Source of the DNA: Tissierella sp. P1
Lineage (GTDB): Bacteria; Bacillota; Clostridia; Tissierellales; Tissierellaceae
Direction: 5' to 3'
Length of the DNA: 64,000 nucleotides
NCBI RefSeq assembly: GCF_002266425.1
Contig: NZ_NPMN01000005.1
Coordinates: forward strand, 1-64,000
The translations under genes were made by a program, and so were the position numbers. A model generated the notes under the pieces. It searched no databases. It was not told the origin of the DNA and saw nothing but the letters and a program-made list of their open reading frames with translations. Below, in pieces: positions 37,657-45,804 of this stretch; position 1 is the first letter of the stretch; each line of letters opens with the position of its first letter.

Positions 37657-39222
37657 TTAGTTTAATCTTTCATCAAGTTTTACTCTGATTTCATCATTAA
37701 TTATATTATTATTTTGTTTTAAGTTTTCCATAAATTCTCTTATTATATCTGCAAAATTAGTATATTCATATTTTCCTATGGCATTTTCAAATTCTTTAAG
37801 AACTTCTTCTTTCATTATAAAAGTATTTTCATTAAAGTTAGGAGTATGGTTATCTCCGTAAAAATAAGTGTAGATGTACCATTTATATAATTCATCAACC
37901 TTTGGTAGTAGATTTGAATATGGATAAACCATTTTAAAGCTTTCAACTAATAATATCCTTTCGGCTAATTTATCCATAGATATCATAAGACTTCCATCAT
38001 TCATAAAAGGTTCATTAGTATCTAGAGCTAATATTTTGAGATAATCATTATATTCGTTAGTAATATTTTGACCAAAAGTATCTACGAACTTTTGATTATC
38101 TATTAAATAATAATAAATACCTTCCGAAGTATCTAACTTATATCCAAGGATGATATGATCGATTAGATGTTTCTTCAATTCTTCTTCATCCTTTAGTACC
38201 TTTTCACGAGTTAAGTATTCTAAGCTATTTAATTTTTCAATAGATAAACCATATTTTTTAAATAGATAATCGAAGTTTTCATTATTCTGGTATTTTATAA
38301 ATAAGTTTTCGATTTCAACACCTTCATCAAAAGACATCTCATCTAATATTTTCATATATTTCATTAAAAGCTCAGTATTATCATATTTTGATAATTCATC
38401 TTTATGTTCCTCCATATATTTTAATGCTTCAGGGAAATTATTTTCTATCAAGTCCTTTGCTTCATTAAATATTTCTTTGTCTGACTCGTCTTTAGAATAA
38501 TCTTTTCTCTCAACTTCCAGTAGAGTGGCAGAATCTTTACCATCCCATCTATACCAGAGAGTCATCTTGTCAGAGCTAGAAACAGTAGAATCTTTAGTTT
38601 CTGGATCCGTTATATAAATACTAAATTCTAAGATTCCATCATCGTTTATATCTTTAATTTCATTGTCAGTATATATAGATAGTAGTGAAATCTTATTTTC
38701 ATTAAATATGCTTTTAAGTTTGCCATCCTTTAGAATAAAACCATAAGTTAATCCAGAGTGAGCACCTACCTGATTATTTAAAAGCAATCCATTTTGTTCT
38801 TCAGATATTTTACCAATTGCAATTTGATAGTTGGTATTGTCATAGTTCATTGAAATTTTATCTATAGAAGTATATTTTTCTCCGTTAAATTTGTAAATTT
38901 CCAGACTTCCTTCATCATTCATGTCTTTAGGATCTCTCTCTTTAAATACAGCAAGCTCTGGTATGCTATCTTCATCAAGATTTCCAATTGCATAATGAGG
39001 AGATTTATGGTCATTTGTAAGTTCAGCCCCAAGTTTATCCATATGTTCCATATAGGCTGTATCAGTCAAAAAATCGTAGCTAGCACCTTTTGATATGATG
39101 ATTTCTTTGATCGATTGCTCTAGACTTAAAGCAGTCGGAAGACTTTCTTTTTTAGAGCAAGCCATTGTAAAAATAGTTAAGCATAGAAGTAGTACTATGA
39201 ATTTTATCGATTTTTTCCACAT
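37657..39222 (-). CDS. Hypothetical lipoprotein
   Basis: A 521-residue lipoprotein with signal peptide and lipobox TMAC (Cys22). Residues about 75-260 contain beta-rich repeats with acidic loops (AIGNLDEDSIPELAVF, IKDINDDGILEFSIY) like calcium-binding FG-GAP/VCBS blades. The rest is helical and polar. Such proteins sit on the outer face of the membrane. No enzyme motif. Start ATG 39222 follows GGAG on the minus strand. Confidence 0.7.
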   Translation of the reverse strand: MWKKSIKFIVLLLCLTIFTMACSKKESLPTALSLEQSIKEIIISKGASYDFLTDTAYMEHMDKLGAELTNDHKSPHYAIGNLDEDSIPELAVFKERDPKDMNDEGSLEIYKFNGEKYTSIDKISMNYDNTNYQIAIGKISEEQNGLLLNNQVGAHSGLTYGFILKDGKLKSIFNENKISLLSIYTDNEIKDINDDGILEFSIYITDPETKDSTVSSSDKMTLWYRWDGKDSATLLEVERKDYSKDESDKEIFNEAKDLIENNFPEALKYMEEHKDELSKYDNTELLMKYMKILDEMSFDEGVEIENLFIKYQNNENFDYLFKKYGLSIEKLNSLEYLTREKVLKDEEELKKHLIDHIILGYKLDTSEGIYYYLIDNQKFVDTFGQNITNEYNDYLKILALDTNEPFMNDGSLMISMDKLAERILLVESFKMVYPYSNLLPKVDELYKWYIYTYFYGDNHTPNFNENTFIMKEEVLKEFENAIGKYEYTNFADIIREFMENLKQNNNIINDEIRVKLDERLN

Positions 39223-39320
39223 ACAATATTCTCCTTTCTATAATCATATTATACACTGGAATCTTAAGGTTTGGGTAACAAACAAGTTACAAAAAAAGTG
39301 ATATATAGTTGTCAAAAAAG

Positions 39321-39349
39321 TTGATGTAGAATCAAATCAATGGTATTAT
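39321..39349 (+). promoter_or_regulatory. Promoter of the methylthioadenosine salvage operon
   Basis: TTGATG (39321-39326), 17 bp, TATTAT (39344-39349). No SAM riboswitch is visible between promoter and gene. Confidence 0.55.
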
Positions 39350-39398
39350 CTAATCATAATGATGGAAAGTTTATACTTTCAAAATGGGAGCTGATACA

Positions 39399-40046
39399 AT
39401 GTTGATGATAGATGAAAGAACTGAGATTGTAGAATATGGGAAAAGATTGGTTACATCAGGACTTACTAAGGGAACAGGTGGAAATCTAAGTATTTATAAT
39501 AGAGAGAAAAGATTATTTTGCATATCACCCACTGGCATAGATTATTTTGATATAAAACCAGAAGATGTAGTAGTTATGGATTTGGAAGGGAAGATAATTG
39601 AAGGAGATAAAAAGCCATCATCAGAAGTGGAAATGCATAGGATATTTTATGCTAATAGAGAAGAGATAGATGCAATAATTCATACACATACTATGTATGC
39701 CACAACACTTGCTTGTTTAAATTGGTCACTACCACCAGTACACTATATGGTTGCTTTGGCGGGACTTGATGTTAGATGTGCAAAGTATGCTACATATGGA
39801 ACAAAGGAATTGGCTGAAAATGCCTTTGAAGCTATGAGAGATAGATATGCAGTATTATTGGCAAACCATGGATTATTGGCAGGTGCAAAGGATTTAGCTA
39901 ATGCATTTAATATTACGGAAGAAATTGAGTATTGTGCAGAGCTATATTATAGAACTAAGTCCATTGGAGAACCGATAATTCTACCAGAAGAAGAGATGGT
40001 ATTAATGCTTGAAAAATTTAAGACTTATGGGCAGGTGAAGAAATAA
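39399..40046 (+). CDS. Class II aldolase (probable 5-methylthioribulose-1-phosphate aldolase)
   Basis: A 215-residue zinc aldolase of the fuculose-phosphate aldolase family. Visible are GTGGNLS (phosphate site), the catalytic EVEMHRIFY Glu, the zinc His pair IIHTHTMYAT and LLANHGLL. It is the first gene of an operon with mtnA and mtnP, so its substrate is probably 5-methylthioribulose 1-phosphate, cleaved to DHAP and a methylthio-aldehyde (DHAP shunt). That assignment comes from context; fuculose phosphate is the alternative. ATG 39399 is preceded by GGGAG. Confidence 0.8.
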   Translation: MLMIDERTEIVEYGKRLVTSGLTKGTGGNLSIYNREKRLFCISPTGIDYFDIKPEDVVVMDLEGKIIEGDKKPSSEVEMHRIFYANREEIDAIIHTHTMYATTLACLNWSLPPVHYMVALAGLDVRCAKYATYGTKELAENAFEAMRDRYAVLLANHGLLAGAKDLANAFNITEEIEYCAELYYRTKSIGEPIILPEEEMVLMLEKFKTYGQVKK

Positions 40047-41083
40047 TGAAAGAAATAAAAGCTATTGAATTTAAGGATGACATTCTATATTTAATTGACC
40101 AAAGAAAGCTACCAACTATTTATGAAATATTTCAATGCAAAGACTATAAGGAGGTGGACTTCGCTATAAAGGACATGGTTGTGAGAGGAGCACCAGCTAT
40201 AGGCGCTACAGCTGCCTATGGAGTTGTCTTAGCAGCCAAGGAGTTTTTAAATCAAGACAAGAAAGATTTCCTAGGAAATCTTGATAAAGCTTTGGAAGTT
40301 TTAAACAATTCAAGACCTACAGCAGTAAATTTAATGTGGGCAATAAGAAAGATGAGATTGCTAATAGAAGAAAATAGAAGCTTATCAAATGAAGAAATAT
40401 ATGTAAAGATAAAGGAAGAAGCAGATAAAATATTTGAGGAAGATATGGCTACAAATAAGGCTATGGCAAAGCATGGTAATGAAATTATAAAACAAGGGGC
40501 AACTATTCTAACTCATTGCAATACTGGTGCTTTAGCTACAGTCGGATATGGTACAGCTCTTGGAGTTGTAAGAGAAGCACACTATACTGGAAAAAATATA
40601 TTTGTTTACGCCGATGAGACAAGACCTAGATTACAGGGTGGTAGATTAACTGCATGGGAGCTGGTACAGGAAGGGATTCCATCAAAATTGATAGCAGATA
40701 ATGTAGCTGCCACATTGATAAGAGATGGGAAAATAGATGTAATATTAGTTGGTGCAGATAGAATTGCTTTAAATGGTGATACTGCAAATAAAATAGGTAC
40801 GTTTATGTTATCTGTAGTAGCTAAGGCTTATAATGTACCATTTTATATAGTTGCACCTACGACGACCATAGATTTTGATATAGAAACAGGAAAAGAAATT
40901 GAGATTGAAGAAAGGGATTCAATAGAAGTGACCCATATAGATGGAGTAAGAACTGCTCCAGAGGGAATAGAAGTATATAATCCAGCCTTTGATGTAACTC
41001 CTTGGGAAAATATATCTGGAATAATAACTGAGAAGGGAATTATAAGGTTTCCATATAAGGAAAATATAATGAAACTAAGATAG
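40046..41083 (+). CDS. mtnA: S-methyl-5-thioribose-1-phosphate isomerase
   Basis: A 345-residue aldose-ketose isomerase acting on 5-methylthioribose 1-phosphate. Key motifs are VRGAPAIG, THCNTGALATVGYGTALGV with the catalytic Cys, and GADRIALNGDTANKIGT with the catalytic Asp. Overlaps the aldolase stop (TAATGA). It provides the ketose substrate for the aldolase. Confidence 0.95.
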   Translation: MKEIKAIEFKDDILYLIDQRKLPTIYEIFQCKDYKEVDFAIKDMVVRGAPAIGATAAYGVVLAAKEFLNQDKKDFLGNLDKALEVLNNSRPTAVNLMWAIRKMRLLIEENRSLSNEEIYVKIKEEADKIFEEDMATNKAMAKHGNEIIKQGATILTHCNTGALATVGYGTALGVVREAHYTGKNIFVYADETRPRLQGGRLTAWELVQEGIPSKLIADNVAATLIRDGKIDVILVGADRIALNGDTANKIGTFMLSVVAKAYNVPFYIVAPTTTIDFDIETGKEIEIEERDSIEVTHIDGVRTAPEGIEVYNPAFDVTPWENISGIITEKGIIRFPYKENIMKLR

Positions 41084-41093
41084 AGGTGAATCT

Positions 41094-41858
41094 ATGAAAG
41101 CTATAATCGGAGGCACGGGTGTATATGATACAGGTCATAACACTACTATAAAAAAAGTAAAGACAAAGTATGGAGAAGTAGAATTGGATATTATCAATAT
41201 AGAGGGAGAAGATATTGTATTTTTGGCTAGACATGGTAAAGGACATTCTGCACCTCCTCACTTAATAAATTATAGAGCTAATATGATGGCATTGAAAGAA
41301 CTAGGAGTGAAATATATATATGGAACTGCGGCAGTAGGATCATGTAATGAAAACTATATTCCTGGCGATGTTGTTGTAATTAAAGATTTTATTGATTTTA
41401 CCAAATTAAGACCAATGACTTTCTTTGAGGGCGGAAATGAACCAGTAAAACATGTTGATATGAGTGATCCATATTGTAAAAATCTAAGAGAAAAGTTTTA
41501 TAATGAATCTAAAAAACATGAATTAGAAATAAAAGGAGATGCAGTCTATGTATGTACAGAAGGGCCAAGATTTGAGACTGGTGCTGAAATAAGGATGTAT
41601 AAAAGTCTTGGCGGTGATGTAGTAGGTATGACTAATGTACCAGAGGTTGTGCTGGCTAAGGAATTAGGTATGTGCTACTCAACCATAGGAATTATAACCA
41701 ACTGGTGCACAGGAATAAGTGGGGAAATAGAGCTGCATGACATTCAGGGTGCAATGAACAGAAATAAGGAAAAAATAACAGAAGTTTTTATAGAAATATT
41801 TAAACAAGGACTAGATCAAGAACAGTGTAAATGCAACAATTCAATAATTGAATTATAA
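41094..41858 (+). CDS. mtnP: S-methyl-5'-thioadenosine phosphorylase
   Basis: A 254-residue purine nucleoside phosphorylase-family enzyme that splits methylthioadenosine into adenine and 5-methylthioribose 1-phosphate. Motifs: GGTGVYD at the N-terminus, FLARHGKGHSAPPHLINYRAN (phosphate site, first 20 residues), TEGPRFETGAEIRM and VGMTNVPEVVLAKELG. It lies 10 bases after mtnA. It starts the salvage branch for by-products of SAM-dependent and radical SAM chemistry. Confidence 0.9.
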   Translation: MKAIIGGTGVYDTGHNTTIKKVKTKYGEVELDIINIEGEDIVFLARHGKGHSAPPHLINYRANMMALKELGVKYIYGTAAVGSCNENYIPGDVVVIKDFIDFTKLRPMTFFEGGNEPVKHVDMSDPYCKNLREKFYNESKKHELEIKGDAVYVCTEGPRFETGAEIRMYKSLGGDVVGMTNVPEVVLAKELGMCYSTIGIITNWCTGISGEIELHDIQGAMNRNKEKITEVFIEIFKQGLDQEQCKCNNSIIEL

Positions 41859-41894
41859 TTGTGCATTGTGAACTGTAGAAACGGAGTGATAAAA

Positions 41895-43067
41895 ATGACA
41901 GGATTTGATACAAGAGCAATTCATGCAGGAAGTAAAGGAAATAATCCAAGTAATTCATTAAATCCACCTATATTTCAGACTTCAACCTTTGTATTTAACA
42001 ATATAGATCATGCAAACAAGGTAATGTCCTTTGAGAGTGATGATTATGTATATACTAGGGGAAATAATCCAACCTTAAGATTATTTGAGAACAGAATGGC
42101 AGAACTAGAACATGGGGCAGGGGCTGTGGCATTTGCTTCAGGTATGGCTGCTATTAGCTCTGTGATATTTTCTCTTCTAAAACCAGCAGACACTATTATA
42201 GTTCACAAAACACTTTATGGTTCATCCTATAGCGTCGTTACTGAATTACTGCCAAAATATAATGTAAATTATAAAATAGCAGACCTTACCAACATAGATG
42301 AGCTAGAAAATGCTATAGATGAATCTGTTAAAGTAATATATTTTGAGACTCCATCAAATCCAGATTTATCTATTATAGATATAAAAACAGTGTCGGAAAT
42401 AGCGAAGAGTAAAGGTATCAAGGTAGTAGTAGATAATACTTTTGCTTCACCATATTTCCAAAATCCACTATTACTCGGAGCAGATGTGGTAGTGCATAGT
42501 GCTACAAAATATATTTGTGGTCATGGTGATGTAGTAGGAGGAGTTGCCATAGCTAAAGATTTAGATTATATTCATCATCTAAAATTTGGCTATATGTGTG
42601 AATTTGGAGGGGTGATGAGTCCTTTTAATGCTTGGCTGCTACTTAGAGGATTAAAGACTTTAGGACTTCGAATGAGACAGCATGAGAAAAATGCGATAGA
42701 AGTTGCAGAATTTTTAAAAAATCATTCTAGGATAGATTCAGTAATGTATCCAGGTCTATCAGATTTTAAAGAACATAATATAGCGAAGGAACAGATGAAT
42801 GGCTTTGGAGCTATCATAAGCTTTGAGGTAAAAGGTGGACTTGATTCTGCAATAAAATTTGTAGATAGTTTAAAACTAGCACAGCTAGCAGTTAGTTTAG
42901 GAGATTGCGAGACTTTAGTACAGCTACCAGCAGCCATTACCCATAGAGGTTATCCAAGAGAAAAATTAGCTGAATTTGGATTAACAGAAAGTATGGTAAG
43001 AATCTCCGTTGGACTTGAGGATAGTAAAGATATAATAGAGGATTTAGAGCAGGCTTTAAAACAATAG
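41895..43067 (+). CDS. Cys/Met metabolism PLP-dependent enzyme (methionine gamma-lyase-like)
   Basis: A 390-residue gamma-family PLP enzyme. The PLP lysine is in SATKYICGHGD and the PLP aspartate in VVDNTFASPY. ATG 41895 follows GGAGTGA; the open frame extends upstream without a ribosome site. Its place after mtnP suggests methionine gamma-lyase or an O-acetylhomoserine sulfhydrylase that fixes released methanethiol. The active-site Cys of well-known methionine gamma-lyases is Ser here (LYGSSY), so the exact reaction is open. Confidence 0.82.
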   Translation: MTGFDTRAIHAGSKGNNPSNSLNPPIFQTSTFVFNNIDHANKVMSFESDDYVYTRGNNPTLRLFENRMAELEHGAGAVAFASGMAAISSVIFSLLKPADTIIVHKTLYGSSYSVVTELLPKYNVNYKIADLTNIDELENAIDESVKVIYFETPSNPDLSIIDIKTVSEIAKSKGIKVVVDNTFASPYFQNPLLLGADVVVHSATKYICGHGDVVGGVAIAKDLDYIHHLKFGYMCEFGGVMSPFNAWLLLRGLKTLGLRMRQHEKNAIEVAEFLKNHSRIDSVMYPGLSDFKEHNIAKEQMNGFGAIISFEVKGGLDSAIKFVDSLKLAQLAVSLGDCETLVQLPAAITHRGYPREKLAEFGLTESMVRISVGLEDSKDIIEDLEQALKQ

Positions 43068-43095
43068 ATTTAATATTTTTATTAAAGCAATAATA

Positions 43096-43111
43096 TGTTA
43101 TAATTATAACA
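43096..43111. promoter_or_regulatory. Perfect 16-bp palindrome over a -10 element, Rex-like
   Basis: TGTTATAATTATAACA overlaps a TATAAT -10 sequence (43099-43104) just upstream of the ferredoxin-like gene. It matches the Rex consensus TTGTTAA-N4-TTAACAA at 11 of 14 fixed positions when shifted by one base. Confidence 0.45.
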
Positions 43112-43133
43112 AATATATAAGGGAAGTGATAAA

Positions 43134-43373
43134 ATGGCAGTTAAAGTAAAAATTTGCATGGGAACTCATTGTACAATGATGGGAAATTTAAATTTACAGG
43201 AAAGTCTTGAAAATTTACAATTAGAATATCCCGAACAAATTGAAATTGAGGCAATAAAATGTTTAAAGTTTTGCAAGGGTGATAAAGCACCTGTAGTTGA
43301 GTTGAATGGAAAAATAATCACAAATGCCAGTGCGGAAAAAATCGTATCAGAAATAATAGAACTAGTTAAATAA
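43134..43373 (+). CDS. Thioredoxin-like [2Fe-2S] ferredoxin (NuoE/HydC-type)
   Basis: A 79-residue protein with cysteines at about 8, 13, 43 and 47 (CMGTHC and CLKFC), the pattern of thioredoxin-fold [2Fe-2S] proteins. It lacks the N-terminal helical part of HydC. Being 16 bases upstream of an [FeFe] hydrogenase gene it is a likely electron partner of it. Confidence 0.8.
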   Translation: MAVKVKICMGTHCTMMGNLNLQESLENLQLEYPEQIEIEAIKCLKFCKGDKAPVVELNGKIITNASAEKIVSEIIELVK

Positions 43374-43389
43374 TTAGAGGAGAGAAAAA

Positions 43390-44880
43390 ATGCTAAGAGG
43401 ACTGTTTACACCAATTACATACATTCGTAGACAAGTATTTACCGAGATTGCAAAGATAGCTTGGGAGGGAAGAGACCCAAGAGAAGTTGACGATATACCC
43501 TATAAAGTAATAAGTGGGGAAATACCTCAATATAGGGGAAGTATTTTTCATGAAAGAGCAATTGTAGCGGCTAGAGCTAGACTTGGTCTAGGGTTAGATA
43601 GAAAATCTAATGATGAGAATGCTCGTTTATCTAAATCTGTTGATGAAGCAGTAGTGACCCATAGTATAATTCAAGAACCTTTAGTTAATGTAATTCCATT
43701 TGCTTGCGAAGCTTGCCCGAGATCAAAGCATTATGTTACTGACAATTGTAGAAAATGTATCGCTCACCCTTGCGTAATAGTGTGTCCAGTTAATGCTGTT
43801 TCCATAGGAAAGGATAGAGCAATAATAGATAAGGAAAAATGTATAGATTGCGGGAAATGTGCTAAAGCATGTCAATATCATGCAATTATGCGATTAGAGA
43901 GACCTTGTGAGGTTGCATGTGGAGTAGATGCTATAGAGTCAGATGAATTAGGCAGAGCAAAAATAAACTATGATAAATGTGTAAGTTGTGGTATGTGTAT
44001 AGTAAATTGCCCATTTGCAGCTATCACAGATAAATCAGATATATTTCAGTTAGTTTTAGCTATTAAACAAGGAGAAGAAGTTCATGCAATAATAGCACCT
44101 TCATTTGTAGGACAATTTGGACCATTTGCAACACCGGGTAAAATAGTAAGAGCAGCAAAGGACCTAGGATTTACAGAAATCATTGAGGTAGCATTAGGGG
44201 CAGATGTTGCTGCCCGACATGAAGCTGAAATGTTTCCACAACTTGTACCGGAAAAACAACCGTTTTTAGGTACTTCTTGCTGTCCATCTTGGACAATGAC
44301 AGCGAAGAAATTCTTTCCAGATCTATATCAGTATATATCTTCATCTAATACACCAATGGTAGAAACAGCAAAGGCAATTAAGAGAAGAAGTCCAAGTGGT
44401 AAGATAGTATTTATAGGGCCATGTATTTCAAAAAAAATTGAAGCAATGGATGAAGAAGTTCGACCATATGTTGATTTCGTAATCACATATGAGGAACTTG
44501 CTGCAATATTTGTAGCAGCAAATATCGATGTTGCTGAGATTGAAGAGGATGAAGTTGTTGCAGATGCATCAACGAAGGGAAGGAATTTTGCATTTGCATC
44601 AGGTGTTGCAGCATCAGTAAAAGAAAGCATAGAAAAATTTAATCCAGGAGTGGAAGTACCAACACATAATGCTAACGGTTTATCTGAGTGTAGAAAAATG
44701 TTAATGTTAGCAAAGGCTGGGAAATTTAATGGATATTTATTGGAGGGTATGGCTTGCCCTGGTGGATGCGTTGGAGGCCCAGGAACCATGTTGCCAACGG
44801 AAAAGGGTGAAAAAGAAGCGAAGGACTTCGCTAAAAAATCACCATATAATGATGTGTTTCAGAATCCATTTTTAGAGTGA
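43390..44880 (+). CDS. [FeFe] hydrogenase, group B-like monomeric type
   Basis: A 496-residue protein. Residues about 100-215 bind several [4Fe-4S] clusters (CEACPRSKHY, CRKCIAHPC, CIDCGKC, CVSCGMC). The H-cluster domain follows with L1 TSCCPSW, L2 FIGPCISKKIEA instead of the common MPCxxKxxE, and L3 EGMACPGGCVGGPG. Both L1 cysteines are kept, so proton transfer is possible. The L2 variant resembles the poorly studied group B/CpIII-like enzymes. It would form or use H2 with the adjacent ferredoxin; it also needs HydEFG encoded 5 kb downstream. Confidence 0.82.
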   Translation: MLRGLFTPITYIRRQVFTEIAKIAWEGRDPREVDDIPYKVISGEIPQYRGSIFHERAIVAARARLGLGLDRKSNDENARLSKSVDEAVVTHSIIQEPLVNVIPFACEACPRSKHYVTDNCRKCIAHPCVIVCPVNAVSIGKDRAIIDKEKCIDCGKCAKACQYHAIMRLERPCEVACGVDAIESDELGRAKINYDKCVSCGMCIVNCPFAAITDKSDIFQLVLAIKQGEEVHAIIAPSFVGQFGPFATPGKIVRAAKDLGFTEIIEVALGADVAARHEAEMFPQLVPEKQPFLGTSCCPSWTMTAKKFFPDLYQYISSSNTPMVETAKAIKRRSPSGKIVFIGPCISKKIEAMDEEVRPYVDFVITYEELAAIFVAANIDVAEIEEDEVVADASTKGRNFAFASGVAASVKESIEKFNPGVEVPTHNANGLSECRKMLMLAKAGKFNGYLLEGMACPGGCVGGPGTMLPTEKGEKEAKDFAKKSPYNDVFQNPFLE

Positions 44881-44915
44881 GATACGAAGAATAAGTATAA
44901 TTAAAACTTAAATTT

Positions 44916-44957
44916 AAAATGGGCAGTAGTCTACTATAGATTTTCTGCTCATTTTTT
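44916..44957 (+). terminator. Intrinsic terminator after the group B-like hydrogenase gene
   Basis: AAAATGGGCAG pairs with CTGCTCATTTT (one G-T pair), then TTT. Confidence 0.7.
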
Positions 44958-44984
44958 AATGCAATAAAGAAATAAAGGGAAAAC

Positions 44985-45002
44985 TTGTTAAAATATAAAC
45001 AA
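44985..45002. promoter_or_regulatory. Rex-like operator 1
   Basis: TTGTTAA-AATA-TAAACAA differs from the Rex consensus TTGTTAA-N4-TTAACAA at one position. Rex senses NADH/NAD and controls hydrogenase and fermentation genes in clostridia. Confidence 0.65.
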
Positions 45003-45075
45003 AATAAACATAAGAATACCTAATATAAAGAGCTTATCTATAAAAATATTTTGTCGAAAAAATATAATAATTATA

Positions 45076-45103
45076 TTGACTAAAAGTATATTTTTGATAG
45101 AAT
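45076..45103 (+). promoter_or_regulatory. Promoter candidate P1 of hydCBA
   Basis: TTGACT (45076-45081), 16 bp, TAGAAT (45098-45103) with a TG extension. It lies between the two Rex-like sites. Confidence 0.5.
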
Positions 45104-45153
45104 TACATTATCAAGATTTAATAAAACCTTCAATAATATTGGAACGGAGCGGT

Positions 45154-45182
45154 TTGACAATTTTATTCATTCTAAATATTCT
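45154..45182 (+). promoter_or_regulatory. Promoter candidate P2 of hydCBA
   Basis: TTGACA (45154-45159), 17 bp, TATTCT (45177-45182), about 145 bases upstream of hydC. Confidence 0.5.
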
Positions 45183-45277
45183 CACAATTTCATTTAGGTA
45201 TATAATCATAAACTAGGCATAGCAAATATAATTCATATCAGTATTCAAATATTCACAGCATAAATTTTTCAAATTAA

Positions 45278-45295
45278 GGGTTAAAAAATTAACAA
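45278..45295. promoter_or_regulatory. Rex-like operator 2
   Basis: GGGTTAA-AAAA-TTAACAA keeps the right half-site exactly and five of seven bases of the left. It lies 33 bases before hydC, downstream of both promoters, where bound repressor would block transcription. Confidence 0.55.
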
Positions 45296-45327
45296 AATAT
45301 AATAAAAAATAGTTAGGAGGTTCATTT

Positions 45328-45804
45328 ATGCTTACTGTAGAGATGAAAGACACAATTAATGAGATTGTAATGAAGCATGGAAGTAATCAATCCTCAATCA
45401 TTACTATTCTACAAGAGATTCAAGGGAACTATAGGTATTTACCTGAGGAAGTGTTGGAGTACATAGCAAATAAGATGGATATTAGTCCTTCTAAGATATT
45501 TGGTATTGCCACATTTTATGAGAACTTTTCATTAAAACCAAAGGGAAAGTATGTTATTAAAATTTGTGATGGCACAGCATGTCACGTTAGAAAATCTATA
45601 CCTATACTGAGTGCATTACAGAAAGAGTTGGGACTTGATAATGAAAAGCATACTACTGATGATTTAATGTTTACTGTTGAGACTGTATCATGCCTTGGAG
45701 CATGTGGACTTGCACCAGTATTGAATATCAATGATAAGGTTTATGGGAAGATGACTCCTGAATCTACGGTTGAACTCTTAAATAAATTAAGGGAGGAAGC
45801 ATAA
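45328..45804 (+). CDS. hydC: NAD(H)-dependent [FeFe] hydrogenase gamma subunit (NuoE-like)
   Basis: A 158-residue thioredoxin-fold [2Fe-2S] subunit. Cysteines CDGTACH-x-R and CLGACG ligate the cluster; the N-terminal helical part (residues 1-70, ending GIATFYENFS) is the NuoE family mark. AGTTAGGAGG precedes the start. It passes electrons to the flavoprotein HydB. First gene of hydCBA, under the Rex-like sites. Confidence 0.92.
   Translation: MLTVEMKDTINEIVMKHGSNQSSIITILQEIQGNYRYLPEEVLEYIANKMDISPSKIFGIATFYENFSLKPKGKYVIKICDGTACHVRKSIPILSALQKELGLDNEKHTTDDLMFTVETVSCLGACGLAPVLNINDKVYGKMTPESTVELLNKLREEA

Larger units (their letters stand above)
44881..45327. other. Regulatory region of the hydCBA operon
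   Basis: No gene. It holds the terminator of the preceding hydrogenase gene, two Rex-like operators (44985 and 45278) and two promoter candidates (45076 and 45154). Confidence 0.7.

Noticed and set aside
39250..39398. Possible SAM riboswitch upstream of the methylthioadenosine salvage operon
   Set aside because: No conserved SAM-I/II junction pattern or terminator/antiterminator pair; only a small GAAAGT/ACTTTC stem near 39364.
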